A DNA stretch of 64,000 bases from Aeromicrobium phoceense (GCF_013868155.1 NZ_JACEOG010000001.1:620001-684000), one strand, 5' to 3'; shown: positions 1 to 9,188, counted from the stretch's first letter. The notes: generated from the letters alone by a model not told the origin. Translations and numbers: made by a program.

Positions 1-277
1 GGTGTGGCGCGTCGAGCAGCAGAAGGTCCACGCCCGCGTGGCGCCCGGCGCGCACGACCGCCGGGCCACCGAACAGGTCGGGGTCCTCCCACACGGTCTT
101 CGTCGAGCCGACCCGATCGAGGATTCCCGGGTACGCGGGCATCAGGACGCGCGACCGCCAGCCCTGCTCCGCGAGGGCGGACGGCAGGGCACCGACGACG
201 TCGGCGAGCCCCCCGGTCTTGAGCAGCGGGGCGCACTCCGACGCCACCGAGAGCAGGCGGCGCGGGCGAGGGGGCAT
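1..277 (-). CDS. glgA: Glycogen synthase, N-terminal part (cut by window edge)
   Basis: ADP-glucose:alpha-1,4-glucan glucosyltransferase, the chain-extending enzyme of glycogen synthesis in the cytoplasm. Translated from the ATG at 277, the first 92 residues carry the N-terminal GT5 signature LLKTGGLADVVGALP, whose KTGG lysine binds the ADP-glucose phosphate, and later LLLLDAPH, which matches the family's L(I)DAPH segment. The gene runs off the left edge, so about four fifths is missing. It starts 3 nt after the glgC stop and is the last visible gene of a glgB-glgC-glgA transcription unit. The bacterial GlgA reading is secure. An ADP-specific maltosyltransferase would lack this N-terminal block. 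Confidence 0.9.
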   Translation of the reverse strand, partial: MPPRPRRLLSVASECAPLLKTGGLADVVGALPSALAEQGWRSRVLMPAYPGILDRVGSTKTVWEDPDLFGGPAVVRAGRHAGVDLLLLDAPH

Positions 278-280
278 CGA

Positions 281-1576
281 CTACTCCAGGGAGGCCGCGC
301 GGCGGTCGAGCATCGGCTGGGTCACCAGCACGATCCCGTTCTCGGTCCGGCGGAACCAGCGGTTGTCCTCGTCGGGGTCCTCACCGACCACGAGCCCCTC
401 GGGGATGTGTACGCGACTGTCGACCACGGCGTTCGTCAGCCGGGCGCCGCGGCCGACATCGACGTGCGGCAGTGCGACGACGCGGTCGAGCATCGAGTAC
501 GAGTGGGTGCGGGTGCCCGTGAACAGCAGGGAGTTGTGCACCTCCGAGCCGCTCACGATGCAGTCGCCCGCGATGAGCGACTGGATCGCCTGACCGCGCC
601 GGCCCTCCTCGTCGTGGGCGAACTTCGCCGGCGGCGTGAACTCCGCGTACGTCCAGATCGGCCACGAGTTGTCGTAGAGGTCGAGCGCCGGGATGAACTC
701 GGTCAGGTCGATGTTGGCCTGCCAGAACGTGTCGATCGTGCCGACGTCGCGCCAGTAGGGCTCGGTCTCCAGGCCGGTCATGACACACGACTCGCTGAAC
801 CGGTGGGCGTAGGCGCTGCCCCCGCGGACGATCGCCGGGATCAGGTCGAACCCGAAGTCGTGCCGCGAGCTGGTGTCCTCCGCGTCCTGGCGCAGCAGCT
901 CGCGCAGGAAGTCCCAGTCGAAGACGTAGATGCCCATCGACGCGAGGGCGACGTCCGGGTCCTCCGGGGTGCCGGGCGGGTCAGCCGGCTTCTCGAGGAA
1001 GTCGACGATGCGGCCGCTCGCCTCGACGTGCATGACGCCGAACGCCGTGGCCTCCTCGCGCGGCACGGTCAGGCAGCCCACGGTCACGTCGGCGCCCGTC
1101 TCGACGTGCTGGCGCAGCATGACCTCGTAGTCCATCTTGTAGACGTGGTCGCCCGCCAGGACGATCACGTACTTGACCTTGTAGTCGTCGACGATGTCGA
1201 TGTTCTGCGTCACGGCGTCGGCGGTGCCGAGGTACCACTTGGTCTCCTCGACGCGCTGGCTCGCGGGCAGGATGTCCAGGTACTCGTTGCGCTCGGCCTG
1301 GAAGAAGTTCCAGCCGCGCTGCATGTGCCGGATCAGGGAGTGGGCCTTGTACTGCGTGGCGACGGCCATCTTCCGGATGCCGGAGTTGAGCGCGTTCGAC
1401 AGCGGGAAGTCGATGATGCGCCACTCGCCGCCGAACTGCACGGCCGGTTTCGCGCGCCGGTCGGTGAGCTCCTCGAGGCGACTGCCGCGTCCGCCCGCCA
1501 GCACGAACGCCATCGCTTGACTGGACAGTCGGGGCGGCGCGCCGGCGTCGCGACCCGTCAAGATCGGGATGGTCAT
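281..1576 (-). CDS. glgC: Glucose-1-phosphate adenylyltransferase
   Basis: Makes ADP-glucose from ATP and glucose 1-phosphate, the committed step of glycogen synthesis. The 431-residue product has the nucleotidyltransferase signature [19 protein letters not shown] near residues 21-39 and ends in a left-handed beta-helix-like C-terminal region. The start ATG ([10 protein letters not shown]) at 1576 overlaps the glgB stop as ATGA, so the two are translationally coupled. The frame stays open far upstream, but that part is only the antisense-frame shadow of glgB. A second in-frame methionine (MAFVLAGG) 18 codons downstream is a less likely start. Length is normal for the family. Confidence 0.95.
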   Translation of the reverse strand: MTIPILTGRDAGAPPRLSSQAMAFVLAGGRGSRLEELTDRRAKPAVQFGGEWRIIDFPLSNALNSGIRKMAVATQYKAHSLIRHMQRGWNFFQAERNEYLDILPASQRVEETKWYLGTADAVTQNIDIVDDYKVKYVIVLAGDHVYKMDYEVMLRQHVETGADVTVGCLTVPREEATAFGVMHVEASGRIVDFLEKPADPPGTPEDPDVALASMGIYVFDWDFLRELLRQDAEDTSSRHDFGFDLIPAIVRGGSAYAHRFSESCVMTGLETEPYWRDVGTIDTFWQANIDLTEFIPALDLYDNSWPIWTYAEFTPPAKFAHDEEGRRGQAIQSLIAGDCIVSGSEVHNSLLFTGTRTHSYSMLDRVVALPHVDVGRGARLTNAVVDSRVHIPEGLVVGEDPDEDNRWFRRTENGIVLVTQPMLDRRAASLE

Positions 1577-3768
1577 GACCGTTCCTCCACGAAGTAGACA
1601 GCGGACAGGGGCGGCAGCGTCAGCATCGCCGACTGTGCCTCGTTCTGGGCGGGGACGGGCTCGGTCTCGATGGCGCCGCCGTTGCCACGGTCGGCGCCTC
1701 CGTAGAAGCGCGAGTCGGTGTTGAGCGCCTCGGTCCAGCGACCCGCGACGGGGAACCCGATGCGGAAGCCGGTGCGCTCGACGGGGGTCAGGTTGAGCAC
1801 GACGACCACGTGCTGGTCGCCCTCGTCGCCGCGGCGCAGCCAGGCGAAGACCTGCTCGTCGACCGCGTCGACGAGCAGCCACTGGAACCCGCGGCCGTGG
1901 GTGTCGTGCCGGTGCAGCGCGGGCAGCTCGCGGTACAGCCGGTTCAGGTCGCGGACGAGGCTCTGGACCCCGGTGTGGCCCGGGTCGTGCAGCACGCCCC
2001 AGTCCAGCTCGCCGTCGTGGTTCCACTCGGCGGGCTGGCCGAACTCCTGCCCCATGAACAGCAGCTTCTTGCCCGGGTAGCCCCACATGTAGCCGTAGAA
2101 CGACTTGAGGTTGCCCAGCTTGTCGGCGTGGTTGCCGGGCATGCGCCCGTACATCGAGCCCTTGCCGTGGACGACCTCGTCGTGGCTGATCGGCAGGACG
2201 AAGTTCTCGGTGAACGCGTACGTGAGGCCGAACGTGAGCTCGTCCTGGTGGTGCTTGCGGTGGACCGGGTCCTTGCCGAAGTAGGTCAGCGAGTCGTTCA
2301 TCCAGCCGAGGTTCCACTTGTAGCCGAACCCCAGGCCCTGCTCGTCGACGCGGCGGGTGACGCCCGGGAAGGTGGTCGACTCCTCGGCGATCATCACCAC
2401 GCCGTCGTGCTCGCCGTAGGCCGCGACGTTGGCCTCCTGCACGAACGTGACGGCCTCGTAGTTCTCGCGGCCGCCGTCCTTGTTGGGGATCCACTCGCCG
2501 GGCTGGCGCGAGTAGTCGCGGTAGAGCATCGAGGCGACGGCGTCCACGCGCAGGCCGTCGAGGTGGTACTCGTCCAGCCAGTACAGCGCGTTCGAGACGA
2601 GGTAGTTCAGCACCTCCGGGCGGCCGTAGTTGAAGATCAGCGTGTTCCAGTCGGGGTGGAAGCCCTCGCGCGGGTCGGCGTGCTCGTACAGCGGCGTGCC
2701 GTCGAACCGGCCGAGCCCGTGCTGGTCGGTGGGGAAGTGCCCGGGCACCCAGTCGGCCAGCACCCCGAGGCCCTTCGCGTGGGCCGCGTCGACGAACGCG
2801 GCGAACTCCGCGGGCGTCCCGTAGCGGATCGTCGGCGCGTAGAGGCCGATCGGCTGGTAGCCCCACGACCCGTCGAAGGGGTGCTCGCTCACGGGCAGCA
2901 CCTCCAGGTGGGTGAAGCCCAGATCGGCCACGTAGTCGACGAGTCGCGTGGCCGCCTCGAGGTACGACAGGGGGCGGTTCCCCTCCTCCGCGACGCGACG
3001 CCACGAGCCGAGGTGGACCTCGTAGATGCTCATCGGCGCGTCGACCGCGTGGATGTCAGCCCGGTTCTCGAGCCAGTCGGCGTCCTGCCACGCGTGGCGA
3101 CCGAGTTCTCGGACGACCGAGCCGGTGCGCGGCGGGTGCTCGCTGCCGAAGCCGACCGGGTCGGCCTTGAGCGGCAGCTGGCGGCCCCCGGGCCCGAGGA
3201 TGTCGTACTTGTAGACGCACCCCTCGCCCAGACCGGGCAGGAAGACCTCCCACACGCCGGTCGCGCCGCGCGGGCGCATCGGGTGCACCGCGCCGTTCCA
3301 GCCGTTGAAGTCACCGACGACCGACACCCGTTCGGCGTTCGGTGCCCACACGGCGAAGTGCACGCCGCTGGTCTCCTCGTGCGTGATGACGCGGGCGCCG
3401 AGCACCTGCCACAGCCGCCGGTGGGTGCCCTCGCCGATCAGGTACTCGTCGATCTCGCCGAGGACGGGACCGAAGCGGTAGGGGTCCTCGTACTCCTCGG
3501 TGCCGGCCTCGGGCCACAGGACGCGCACCCGGTAGAACGGCAGCGACGGCCCGACGAAGACGTCGCGGGCGGCCGGGTGCCGGGACAGCTCGACCTCGTC
3601 GGTGTCGTTGACGACCCAGACGCGCTCGGCGCCGGGGCGGTGCACCACGACGTGGTGACCGTCGTCGGTGGGACCGAGCGCCGCGAAGGGGTCGCGGTGC
3701 AGGCCCTGCGCGAGCTGCCAGGCCTCGGCCGCGTCCAGCACGAGCGGGGTCGTGTCCTCACCGGCCAT
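1573..3768 (-). CDS. glgB: 1,4-alpha-glucan branching enzyme
   Basis: Introduces alpha-1,6 branches into glycogen. The 731-residue protein has two N-terminal carbohydrate-binding (CBM48-like) segments, including [12 protein letters not shown], followed by a GH13 barrel. Visible GH13 motifs are DWVPGHF, GLRVDAV (nucleophile Asp), MIAEEST (acid/base Glu) and LPISHDEV. Start chosen at ATG 3768 (MAGEDTT) because GAGGAGGG lies about 5 nt upstream. The frame extends 19 codons further without a better ribosome site. It overlaps glgC by 4 bp and follows glgP after 84 bp, so the four glycogen genes form one block. Confidence 0.95.
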   Translation of the reverse strand: MAGEDTTPLVLDAAEAWQLAQGLHRDPFAALGPTDDGHHVVVHRPGAERVWVVNDTDEVELSRHPAARDVFVGPSLPFYRVRVLWPEAGTEEYEDPYRFGPVLGEIDEYLIGEGTHRRLWQVLGARVITHEETSGVHFAVWAPNAERVSVVGDFNGWNGAVHPMRPRGATGVWEVFLPGLGEGCVYKYDILGPGGRQLPLKADPVGFGSEHPPRTGSVVRELGRHAWQDADWLENRADIHAVDAPMSIYEVHLGSWRRVAEEGNRPLSYLEAATRLVDYVADLGFTHLEVLPVSEHPFDGSWGYQPIGLYAPTIRYGTPAEFAAFVDAAHAKGLGVLADWVPGHFPTDQHGLGRFDGTPLYEHADPREGFHPDWNTLIFNYGRPEVLNYLVSNALYWLDEYHLDGLRVDAVASMLYRDYSRQPGEWIPNKDGGRENYEAVTFVQEANVAAYGEHDGVVMIAEESTTFPGVTRRVDEQGLGFGYKWNLGWMNDSLTYFGKDPVHRKHHQDELTFGLTYAFTENFVLPISHDEVVHGKGSMYGRMPGNHADKLGNLKSFYGYMWGYPGKKLLFMGQEFGQPAEWNHDGELDWGVLHDPGHTGVQSLVRDLNRLYRELPALHRHDTHGRGFQWLLVDAVDEQVFAWLRRGDEGDQHVVVVLNLTPVERTGFRIGFPVAGRWTEALNTDSRFYGGADRGNGGAIETEPVPAQNEAQSAMLTLPPLSAVYFVEERS

Positions 3769-3852
3769 GCGTCCCTCCTCGGCTGCCATCTGTTTCATAC
3801 AACCACCGGCGGCGCCGGTTGGCACCCTTGAGACGCGTCGGGCTCGCCGGAC

Positions 3853-6291
3853 TCAGAGCGCCGGGGTGATGTTCCAGATGCGGCTCATGTACTCGCGCAC
3901 CGAGCGGTCGGAGCTGAAATAGCCCGTCCGGGCGACGTTGAGGAGAGCCATCCGCTGCCAGCGCTCGTGGTCGAGGTACGTGCGGTCGACCGCCTGCTGG
4001 GTCTCGTCGTAGGAGTCGAAGTCCGACGCCACGAGGAACCAGTCGCTGTTCCAGATCATGTCGAGGATGGCGCCGTAGCGGTTCGGCTCGTCCGGACTGA
4101 ACGTCCCCTCGGCGATGGCCTGGAGCACGTCGCGCATCGCCTGGCTCTTCTCGATCGCGGTGCGGGCGTGGTCGGGCTCGTTCCGACGGGCCGTGACCTC
4201 GTCGGCGGTGAGCCCGAACAGGAAGAAGTTGTCCGCGCCGACGTGCTCGCGGATCTCGACGTTGGCGCCGTCGAGGGTGCCGATCGTCAGCGCGCCGTTC
4301 AGCGCGAACTTCATGTTGCCCGTGCCCGAGGCCTCCATGCCGGCGGTCGAGATCTGCTCGGAGAGGTCGGCCGCGGGGATGAGCTTCTCGGCCATCGACA
4401 CGTTGTAGTTCGCCGGGTAGACGACCTGCAGCAGGTCGCGGGTCTCCGGGTCCGCATTCACGACGGCGGCGACGTCGTTGATGAGCCGGATGATGTCCTT
4501 GGCCATGACGTAGCTGGGCGCGGCCTTGCCGCCGAAGATCTTGACCCGCGGCACCCACCCGGCACCCGGATCGCGCTTGATCCGCTGCCAGTGCGCGATG
4601 GTCCACAGAATGTTCATCAGCTGGCGCTTGTACTCGTGCAGCCGCTTGACCTGGACGTCGTACAGGGCGTCCGTCGGGACCTCGATGCCGTGGTGGTCGG
4701 CCAGCCAGCCGGAGAGCCGCTCCTTCGCCTGACGCTTCGTGGCGCCGAACGCCTCGCGGAACGCCGGGTCGTCGATGTGGTCCTCGAGGCCCTTGAGCCG
4801 CTCGAGGTCGGTCTCCCAGCCGGACCCGAGCGTGTCGGTGAGCAGCTGGGCCAGCGGCGGGTTCGCGAGCGCGATCCACCGGCGCGGCGTGACGCCGTTC
4901 GTCACGTTGACGATCCGGTCGGGGTGCAGGCTGTCGAGGGCCGGGAAGAGGTCGCGGCGCACGAGGTCGGTGTGCAGCGCCGAGACGCCGTTGATCTTGT
5001 GGCTCGTCACGAACGCGAGGTCGCCCATCCTGACCTGGTCGTCGCCGATCAGGCCGACGCCCTCGGGCCGCGGGCCGTGCAGCTCGGCATCGCGCCGGTC
5101 GAGCTGCTCGATGATCTGCAGGTGGCGCGGCAGCACCTTGCGCATGAGGCCGACCGACCAGTGCTCGAGCGCCTCGGGCAGCAGGGTGTGGTTCGTGTAG
5201 CCGAGCACCTGCGTCGAGAGGTCGACCGCCGCGTCAAAGCCGAAGCCGTGGTCGTCGACCAGCAGCCGGATCAGCTCGGGTCCGGCGATCGCCGGGTGGG
5301 TGTCGTTCATCTGGATCGCGACGTACTCGGGCAGCCGGCGCAGGTCGTCGTGGGTCTCGAGGTAGCGGCGCACGATGTCCTGCACCGAGGCCGAGGTCAG
5401 GAAGTACTCCTGCGAGAGCCGCAGCTCCTTGCCGCGCGATGTCGTGTCGTTCGGGTAGAGCACACGCGACAGGGTGCGCGCCCACGCCTCGGGCTCGGCG
5501 GCGGCGGTGAAGTCGCCCGCGTTGAAGCGCTCGAGGTCGAAGAGGTCGGCGCTGGGCTTGGCCGCCCAGAGGCGCAGCGTGTTCGCCCACTGGCGTCCGT
5601 AGCCGACGACGGGGGTGTCGTGCGCCTCGGCGAGGACCTGCAGCTGGGGCGTCCAGATCTGGCGGCCGTCCTGCTCGACGACCTCGCCGCGGAAGCCGAC
5701 GGGGTAGGCCGACTCGGGGCGGGTGAAGCTCCACGGGTTGTCGGTGACGAGCCAGTCCTCGGGGGCCTCGACCTGCCGGCCGCCCTCGAAGCGCTGCTTG
5801 AACAGGCCGTGCTCGTAGCGGATGCCGTAGCCGTAGGCCGGGCAGCCGAGCGTGGCCATCGACTCGAGGTAGCAGGCCGCGAGGCGGCCGAGGCCGCCGT
5901 TGCCGAGCGCCGCGTCGGGCTCGTCGTCGGCGATGTCGGCGAAGTCCAGGCCCAGGCGGTCGAACACCTCGACCGCGACGTCACGCAGCCCGAGGTTGAT
6001 GGTGGCGTCTTCGAGCAGGCGCCCGATGAGGAACTCCATCGACAGGTAGTAGACGCGCTTGCGGTCCTCGTTCCACGTGCGCCGGGTGGCGTCGAACCAC
6101 GGCTCGAGCGCGCGGTCGCGGATCGTGTAGGACAGCGCCATCCGCCAGTCGAACTTCGAGGCGTGCTCGGGGTCCGTGCCGACCGTGTACTGCAGGTGGT
6201 GCAGCAGGGACCGGCGGAACTGCTCGGGCGTGGGCTCGGGAAGGGTCAGGTCGTCGAGATCGACGCCGTGGACTTCCAGGGACTCGGACAT
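3853..6291 (-). CDS. glgP: Glycogen/starch/alpha-glucan phosphorylase
   Basis: Releases glucose 1-phosphate from glycogen using a pyridoxal-phosphate cofactor, so the block encodes both synthesis and breakdown. The 812-residue product shows the PLP lysine motif EASGTGNMKFALNGA in its C-terminal third, the N-terminal LGNGGLGRLAACYLES segment and VTNGVTPRRW, all diagnostic of the GT35 family. Start at ATG 6291 (MSESLEV) has GGGAG 4 nt upstream. Codons further upstream are open but lack a ribosome site. The stretch 6292-6435 between this start and the next gene probably holds its promoter, but I see no clear -35/-10 pair there. Confidence 0.95.
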   Translation of the reverse strand: MSESLEVHGVDLDDLTLPEPTPEQFRRSLLHHLQYTVGTDPEHASKFDWRMALSYTIRDRALEPWFDATRRTWNEDRKRVYYLSMEFLIGRLLEDATINLGLRDVAVEVFDRLGLDFADIADDEPDAALGNGGLGRLAACYLESMATLGCPAYGYGIRYEHGLFKQRFEGGRQVEAPEDWLVTDNPWSFTRPESAYPVGFRGEVVEQDGRQIWTPQLQVLAEAHDTPVVGYGRQWANTLRLWAAKPSADLFDLERFNAGDFTAAAEPEAWARTLSRVLYPNDTTSRGKELRLSQEYFLTSASVQDIVRRYLETHDDLRRLPEYVAIQMNDTHPAIAGPELIRLLVDDHGFGFDAAVDLSTQVLGYTNHTLLPEALEHWSVGLMRKVLPRHLQIIEQLDRRDAELHGPRPEGVGLIGDDQVRMGDLAFVTSHKINGVSALHTDLVRRDLFPALDSLHPDRIVNVTNGVTPRRWIALANPPLAQLLTDTLGSGWETDLERLKGLEDHIDDPAFREAFGATKRQAKERLSGWLADHHGIEVPTDALYDVQVKRLHEYKRQLMNILWTIAHWQRIKRDPGAGWVPRVKIFGGKAAPSYVMAKDIIRLINDVAAVVNADPETRDLLQVVYPANYNVSMAEKLIPAADLSEQISTAGMEASGTGNMKFALNGALTIGTLDGANVEIREHVGADNFFLFGLTADEVTARRNEPDHARTAIEKSQAMRDVLQAIAEGTFSPDEPNRYGAILDMIWNSDWFLVASDFDSYDETQQAVDRTYLDHERWQRMALLNVARTGYFSSDRSVREYMSRIWNITPAL

Positions 6292-6435
6292 GTGACTCCC
6301 GCGGGGGTGATGGGGATTCGGTTCCAGCGCGCGCGACGTCGGGCGCGTCACGGCCATCCTAGGGTCGTCACCGCCACCTTCGCCGGGTGAGAGGTGTGGG
6401 GCCGGCCACTGCTGCGGTGTCGAAGAGTCGCCAGC

Positions 6436-6753
6436 TCAGGCCACGCCGCGGGCGGCCATCGTCGCGACGTCGTGAGCGCGCTGCTCCAGGTCCCGGGCGA
6501 GCCGGCTCAGCACGGTGAGGTCGACCGGACTGGCGGCCTCGAGCGCAGCCGCGCGGATGAAGGAGGTCACCTTCACACCGGCCTGGTCTGCTCGTTCACG
6601 GAGTTGGGCGATCTCCTCGTCGGAGAAGCGCACCGAGATCGTCACGGCTCGCCTGACCGCGACCGGCTCGGCCTTGGTCTCGTCGAAACCGGAGAGGTCG
6701 CCGGTCTCGTTGTAGTGCTCGGCGAGCTCCTGGTTGGTGCTCTTCTTTCCCAT
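6436..6753 (-). CDS. Ribbon-helix-helix (CopG-like) antitoxin-type protein
   Basis: A 105-residue protein with a charged N-terminus (MGKKSTNQELAEHYN) followed by an RHH-like segment RRAVTISVRFSDEEIAQLR and AGVKVTSFIRAAALEAAS. The short basic strand before two helices is the usual DNA-binding layout of CopG/BrnA-like antitoxins, which repress their own operon and neutralise a toxin encoded just upstream. ATG 6753 is preferred because GGGAGG lies 7 nt upstream. An ATG two codons earlier is too close to it. The expected toxin partner is missing or reduced to the short frame at 6756-6860. Lies in the accessory pocket beside tRNA-Leu. A solitary RHH regulator is the alternative. Confidence 0.7.
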   Translation of the reverse strand: MGKKSTNQELAEHYNETGDLSGFDETKAEPVAVRRAVTISVRFSDEEIAQLRERADQAGVKVTSFIRAAALEAASPVDLTVLSRLARDLEQRAHDVATMAARGVA

Positions 6754-6755
6754 CC

Positions 6756-6860
6756 TCATGCCTCCCAGCCGGTGATCGGTCGTACGCCTGCGTCCTTGAC
6801 CTGCTCGATGACGACGACGGACGTTCCTCCATCGGTCACCGACCGGTCGACGATCATCAT
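6756..6860 (-). pseudogene. Possible remnant of the antitoxin's upstream partner (34 codons)
   Basis: A short frame directly upstream of the antitoxin-like gene, starting at tandem ATGs and ending ...GVRPITGWEA three nucleotides before the downstream start. It contains a beta-strand-like run TSVVVIEQV. The frame is closed by an in-frame stop 12 codons upstream of its ATG. The position is where small toxins of type II pairs normally sit, but the length is only about a third of such a toxin. I read it as the 3' end of a truncated partner. It could also be a real micro-ORF or noise. Confidence 0.3.
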
Positions 6861-6959
6861 CGCCACCCATTGTGTTGCACAGACTCAACGAATGAAACAC
6901 ATCAGTTCGCCCGTCGGTCACCCGGCTGACGGTAGGGACCAGCTCCGGCGGCCCGGGGT

Positions 6960-7024
6960 CGACACGACAAAGCCCTTGCTCCGTGGTCTCCGCAAGGCAG
7001 GGGCTGGTCGATCTGGTGCGCGAG
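6960..7024. repeat. Degenerate second copy of tRNA-Leu 3' end plus its terminator
   Basis: This 65-bp stretch resembles 7661-7728 at the true tRNA-Leu. Both begin GACACGACAAAGCCC, share GCTCCG, keep the 3' stem half CAGGGGCT, and end with the identical 11-mer TGGTGCGCGAG, which in the real gene is the encoded CCA, the discriminator base and the acceptor strand. Only the last 11 bp of the tRNA is reproduced, not a whole gene. The pair brackets about 640 bp (7025-7660) carrying an orphan gene. That is what an attL/attR-type scar or a tandem duplication followed by insertion would look like. Confidence 0.6.
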
Positions 7025-7043
7025 CTCGGGAAGCGTCAGTGCG

Positions 7044-7448
7044 TCACGGTCGACGATCCCCGTCGACGCCGTCAGCGCGGGCGAACCACTCCCCACCGGT
7101 CGGGTGCTCCCACCGCACGTCGTGCGTGAGTCGCGGGCCCGCCCGATCGATGATGATGGGATCACCCGCGGGGGGCGTGGTGCCCGTGAACTCCTGGATC
7201 TCCAGCTCGAAGTAGGACAGTGCGTCCTCGCGAGCCTTCGCTGCGAGGTCGCGGTGCTTGGGGTAGAACTCGTCGTTCAGGTAGGCGACGGCGCCCTCGA
7301 CGTCGACGTCGAAGACGCGTCCGCCCCAGGCCTTTCGGACGATCATGCGCGACCCGTCCTCCGAGCACTCTGGAACGCCGCCGAGCACCGACATCAGATC
7401 CGCCAAGCTGAATGGCGGTCCTGCTGCACCTTGCGCATGCTTAGTCAT
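7044..7448 (-). CDS. Hypothetical protein, 134 residues
   Basis: I do not recognise this protein. It starts at ATG 7448 (MTKHAQGAAG) with GAGGCGGG 2-3 nt upstream and reads through charged, soluble sequence with no signal peptide or membrane segment. A region around residues 40-60 (MIVRKAWGGRVFDVDVEG) looks like paired beta strands, and residues 60-95 look helical. It lies between the two copies of the tRNA-Leu 3' end, so it may have arrived with that event. Base composition looks slightly lower in GC than its neighbours. That it is expressed is an inference from codon pattern and ribosome site. Confidence 0.55.
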   Translation of the reverse strand: MTKHAQGAAGPPFSLADLMSVLGGVPECSEDGSRMIVRKAWGGRVFDVDVEGAVAYLNDEFYPKHRDLAAKAREDALSYFELEIQEFTGTTPPAGDPIIIDRAGPRLTHDVRWEHPTGGEWFARADGVDGDRRP

Positions 7449-7577
7449 CGCCCGCCTCGTCTGCCGGTGGATCCTGCGACTGTCGAACGCCAGTCCAGCA
7501 CATGCTTCGAGACAAGGAACGACAAAGCGGCCAGTCCGCGAGGATCGTCCTGCAGCCGGACTGATCCCACGGCCGAG

Positions 7578-7632
7578 TTTTGTGACAGGAGTCGGCCCCG
7601 CGGGGCTCCGAGGGCCGCAACGCGTCACAAAA
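7578..7632. repeat. Inverted repeat TTTTGTGAC...GTCACAAAA
   Basis: Perfect 9-bp arms at 7578-7586 and 7624-7632 enclose a GC-rich centre that can itself fold (GGCCCCGCGGGGC). It lies in the 269-bp non-coding stretch between the orphan gene and tRNA-Leu. It could be a terminator, an operator or a recombination-site arm. Nothing else is visible in that stretch except the tRNA terminator. Confidence 0.45.
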
Positions 7633-7671
7633 GTCTGGCGGGGTGACGGGCCGACGGCCCGGGACACGACA

Positions 7672-7708
7672 AAGCCCCTGCTCCGCGGGCAACCGCAGGT
7701 CAGGGGCT
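7672..7708 (-). terminator. Rho-independent-type terminator of tRNA-Leu
   Basis: Just 3' of the tRNA on the minus strand an 8-bp stem AGCCCCTG/CAGGGGCT encloses an inner stem and is followed by TTTGTCG. The same structure, partly decayed, is present in the second copy at 6970-7005. Confidence 0.7.
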
Positions 7709-7717
7709 CTCTCGTTA

Positions 7718-7803
7718 TGGTGCGCGAGGGGGGATTTGAACCCCCACGCCCTTGCGGACACTGGCACCTGAAGCCAGCGCGTCTACCATTCCGCCACTCG
7801 CGC
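7718..7803 (-). tRNA. tRNA-Leu (anticodon CAG), CCA encoded
   Basis: Read on the minus strand, acceptor GCGCGAG pairs with CTCGCGC, the anticodon stem CTGGC/GCCAG holds the loop TTCAGGT (anticodon CAG), a long variable arm TGTCCGCAAGGGCGT marks a class II tRNA, and the T arm GGGGGTTCAAATCCCCC is canonical. CCA is encoded at 7718-7720. Its 3' end is partly duplicated about 0.7 kb away at 7014-7024. Confidence 0.97.
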
Positions 7804-7998
7804 AGTGATCCGGTGAACCGGACCGACGTCAGAGTCTAACAGGACCGGCGGAGGACGCGAACTCCCCGGGTCACCCTCCTTCCAGCGTCGGGGTGTGCGG
7901 CGGGTCGCAGGCACGGACACCCCCGATCTGGTGCGGTGTCGATACGATCGACAGGACCAACCGTCGTCGACGTCGCATGCCCAAGGAGGTGAGCACCC

Positions 7999-8709
7999 GT
8001 GGCCGGAGTCCTGCAGCGCTTCGAGAAGCGCCTCGAGGGTGCCGTCACCGGGGCCTTCGCGCGCGCCTTCCGCAGCGCGGTCCAGCCGGTCGAGATCGCC
8101 GCCGCCCTGCAGCGCGAGGTCGACCAGAGCGCCACGATCCTCAGCCGCGAGCGCACGCTCGTGCCGAACGACTTCACGGTGGAGCTCTCGCCGGCCGACC
8201 ACGAGCGCCTCGCGCCCTACGGGGCGACGCTCGCCACCGAGCTGGCCACCCTGCTCAAGGAGCACCTCGCCGAGCAGCACTACACGGCCGCCGGCCCGCT
8301 GCACATCGAGTTCGCGCTCGACGAGAACCTGCACACCGGTCGCTTCACGATCGTCAGCGCCTCCAACGCGTCGGTCACCCCCGTGCGCGGCGAGCCGATC
8401 ACCGACACCGCGGTGCGCCGCGCCCGCGTCGTCCTCGACATCGGCGGCCTGCGGCACCCGGTGAACCCGCCCGGCATCACGATCGGCCGCGGCTCCTCGG
8501 TGGACCTGAAGATCGATGACCCGGGCATCAGCCGCAACCACGCCGAGATCTCGTTCCTGGGCAACGGCGTCGAGGTGCGCGACCTGGGCTCCACCAACGG
8601 CGTGATCGTCGACGGCCGCCGCGTCGACGCCGCCTTCCTGCGCAACGGCTCCACCATCCGCCTCGGCAACACGACCATCTCGGTCCAGATCAGCGAGGAG
8701 ATCGCGTGA
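7999..8709 (+). CDS. fhaA: FHA-domain protein with N-terminal DUF3662
   Basis: First gene of the cell-shape/kinase operon. The 236-residue protein has an N-terminal DUF3662 domain (residues 1-125, beginning MAGVLQRFEKRLEGAV) and a C-terminal forkhead-associated domain with GRGSSVDL, SRNHAEI and STNG, the phosphothreonine-binding signature. In mycobacteria FhaA is a PknB substrate that binds phosphorylated MviN and tunes peptidoglycan synthesis. GTG start at 7999 is fixed by a strong AAGGAGGTGA six bases upstream. The 195-bp gap to tRNA-Leu contains a TACGAT candidate -10 (7943-7948) within the palindrome GTCGATACGATCGAC. Its stop overlaps the fhaB start. Confidence 0.95.
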   Translation: MAGVLQRFEKRLEGAVTGAFARAFRSAVQPVEIAAALQREVDQSATILSRERTLVPNDFTVELSPADHERLAPYGATLATELATLLKEHLAEQHYTAAGPLHIEFALDENLHTGRFTIVSASNASVTPVRGEPITDTAVRRARVVLDIGGLRHPVNPPGITIGRGSSVDLKIDDPGISRNHAEISFLGNGVEVRDLGSTNGVIVDGRRVDAAFLRNGSTIRLGNTTISVQISEEIA

Positions 8710-9188
8710 GCGAACTGACCCTCACGCTGATCAAGCTCGGCTTCCTGGCCGTGCTGTGGCTGTTCGTGCTGTCCGCGGTCTCGGTGATCCGCACCGACAT
8801 CTTCGGCACGAAGGTGCAGACGCCGAAGCCCGCCAAGGGCCAGAAGCAGCCCAAGCCCCAGAAGAAGGTCCCGCGCAACAGCCGCAAGATGCGTGGCGCC
8901 CCCAACAAGCTCCAGATCGTCGACGGCCCCAACGCCGGCCAGAGCGTCCCGCTGGGCACCGAGCCGATCCTGCTCGGCCGTGGCACCGACGCCGCCATCC
9001 GCCTCGACGACGACTACGTCTCCACCCGTCACGCCCGCTTCGCCACCAACGGCGAGCAGTGGTTCGTCGAGGACCTCGGCTCCACGAACGGCACCTACAT
9101 CGGCAGTCAGCGCGTCACCTCGCCGGTGCCCGTCGCGATCGGCACGTCGGTGCGGCTGGGCAAGACGATCGTGGAGTTGCGCAAGTAG
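8706..9188 (+). CDS. fhaB: Membrane-anchored FHA-domain protein
   Basis: 160-residue protein with one N-terminal transmembrane helix (about residues 5-27, LTLIKLGFLAVLWLFVLSAV), a basic Pro/Lys linker (KPAKGQKQPKPQKK) and a C-terminal FHA domain with LLGRGTDA, STRHARF and GSTNGTY. It corresponds to FhaB/FipA of mycobacteria, which is phosphorylated by PknB and links FtsZ/FtsQ to the cell wall machinery. GTG start overlaps the fhaA stop (GTGA), and its own TAG is directly followed by the pstP ATG, indicating tight translational coupling. Confidence 0.93.
   Translation: MSELTLTLIKLGFLAVLWLFVLSAVSVIRTDIFGTKVQTPKPAKGQKQPKPQKKVPRNSRKMRGAPNKLQIVDGPNAGQSVPLGTEPILLGRGTDAAIRLDDDYVSTRHARFATNGEQWFVEDLGSTNGTYIGSQRVTSPVPVAIGTSVRLGKTIVELRK

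Noticed and set aside
1577-3004. N-terminal extension of glgC frame
   Set aside because: Overlaps glgB in another frame; normal GlgC length starts at 1576.
1810-3831. Long open frame of 673 codons on the plus strand opposite glgB
   Set aside because: Shadow of high-GC codon usage; composition is low-complexity Val/Arg/Ala-rich, with no family motif, and the minus-strand gene is certain.
3967-6390. 807-codon plus-strand frame opposite glgP
   Set aside because: Same kind of antisense shadow; no motif and no ribosome site.
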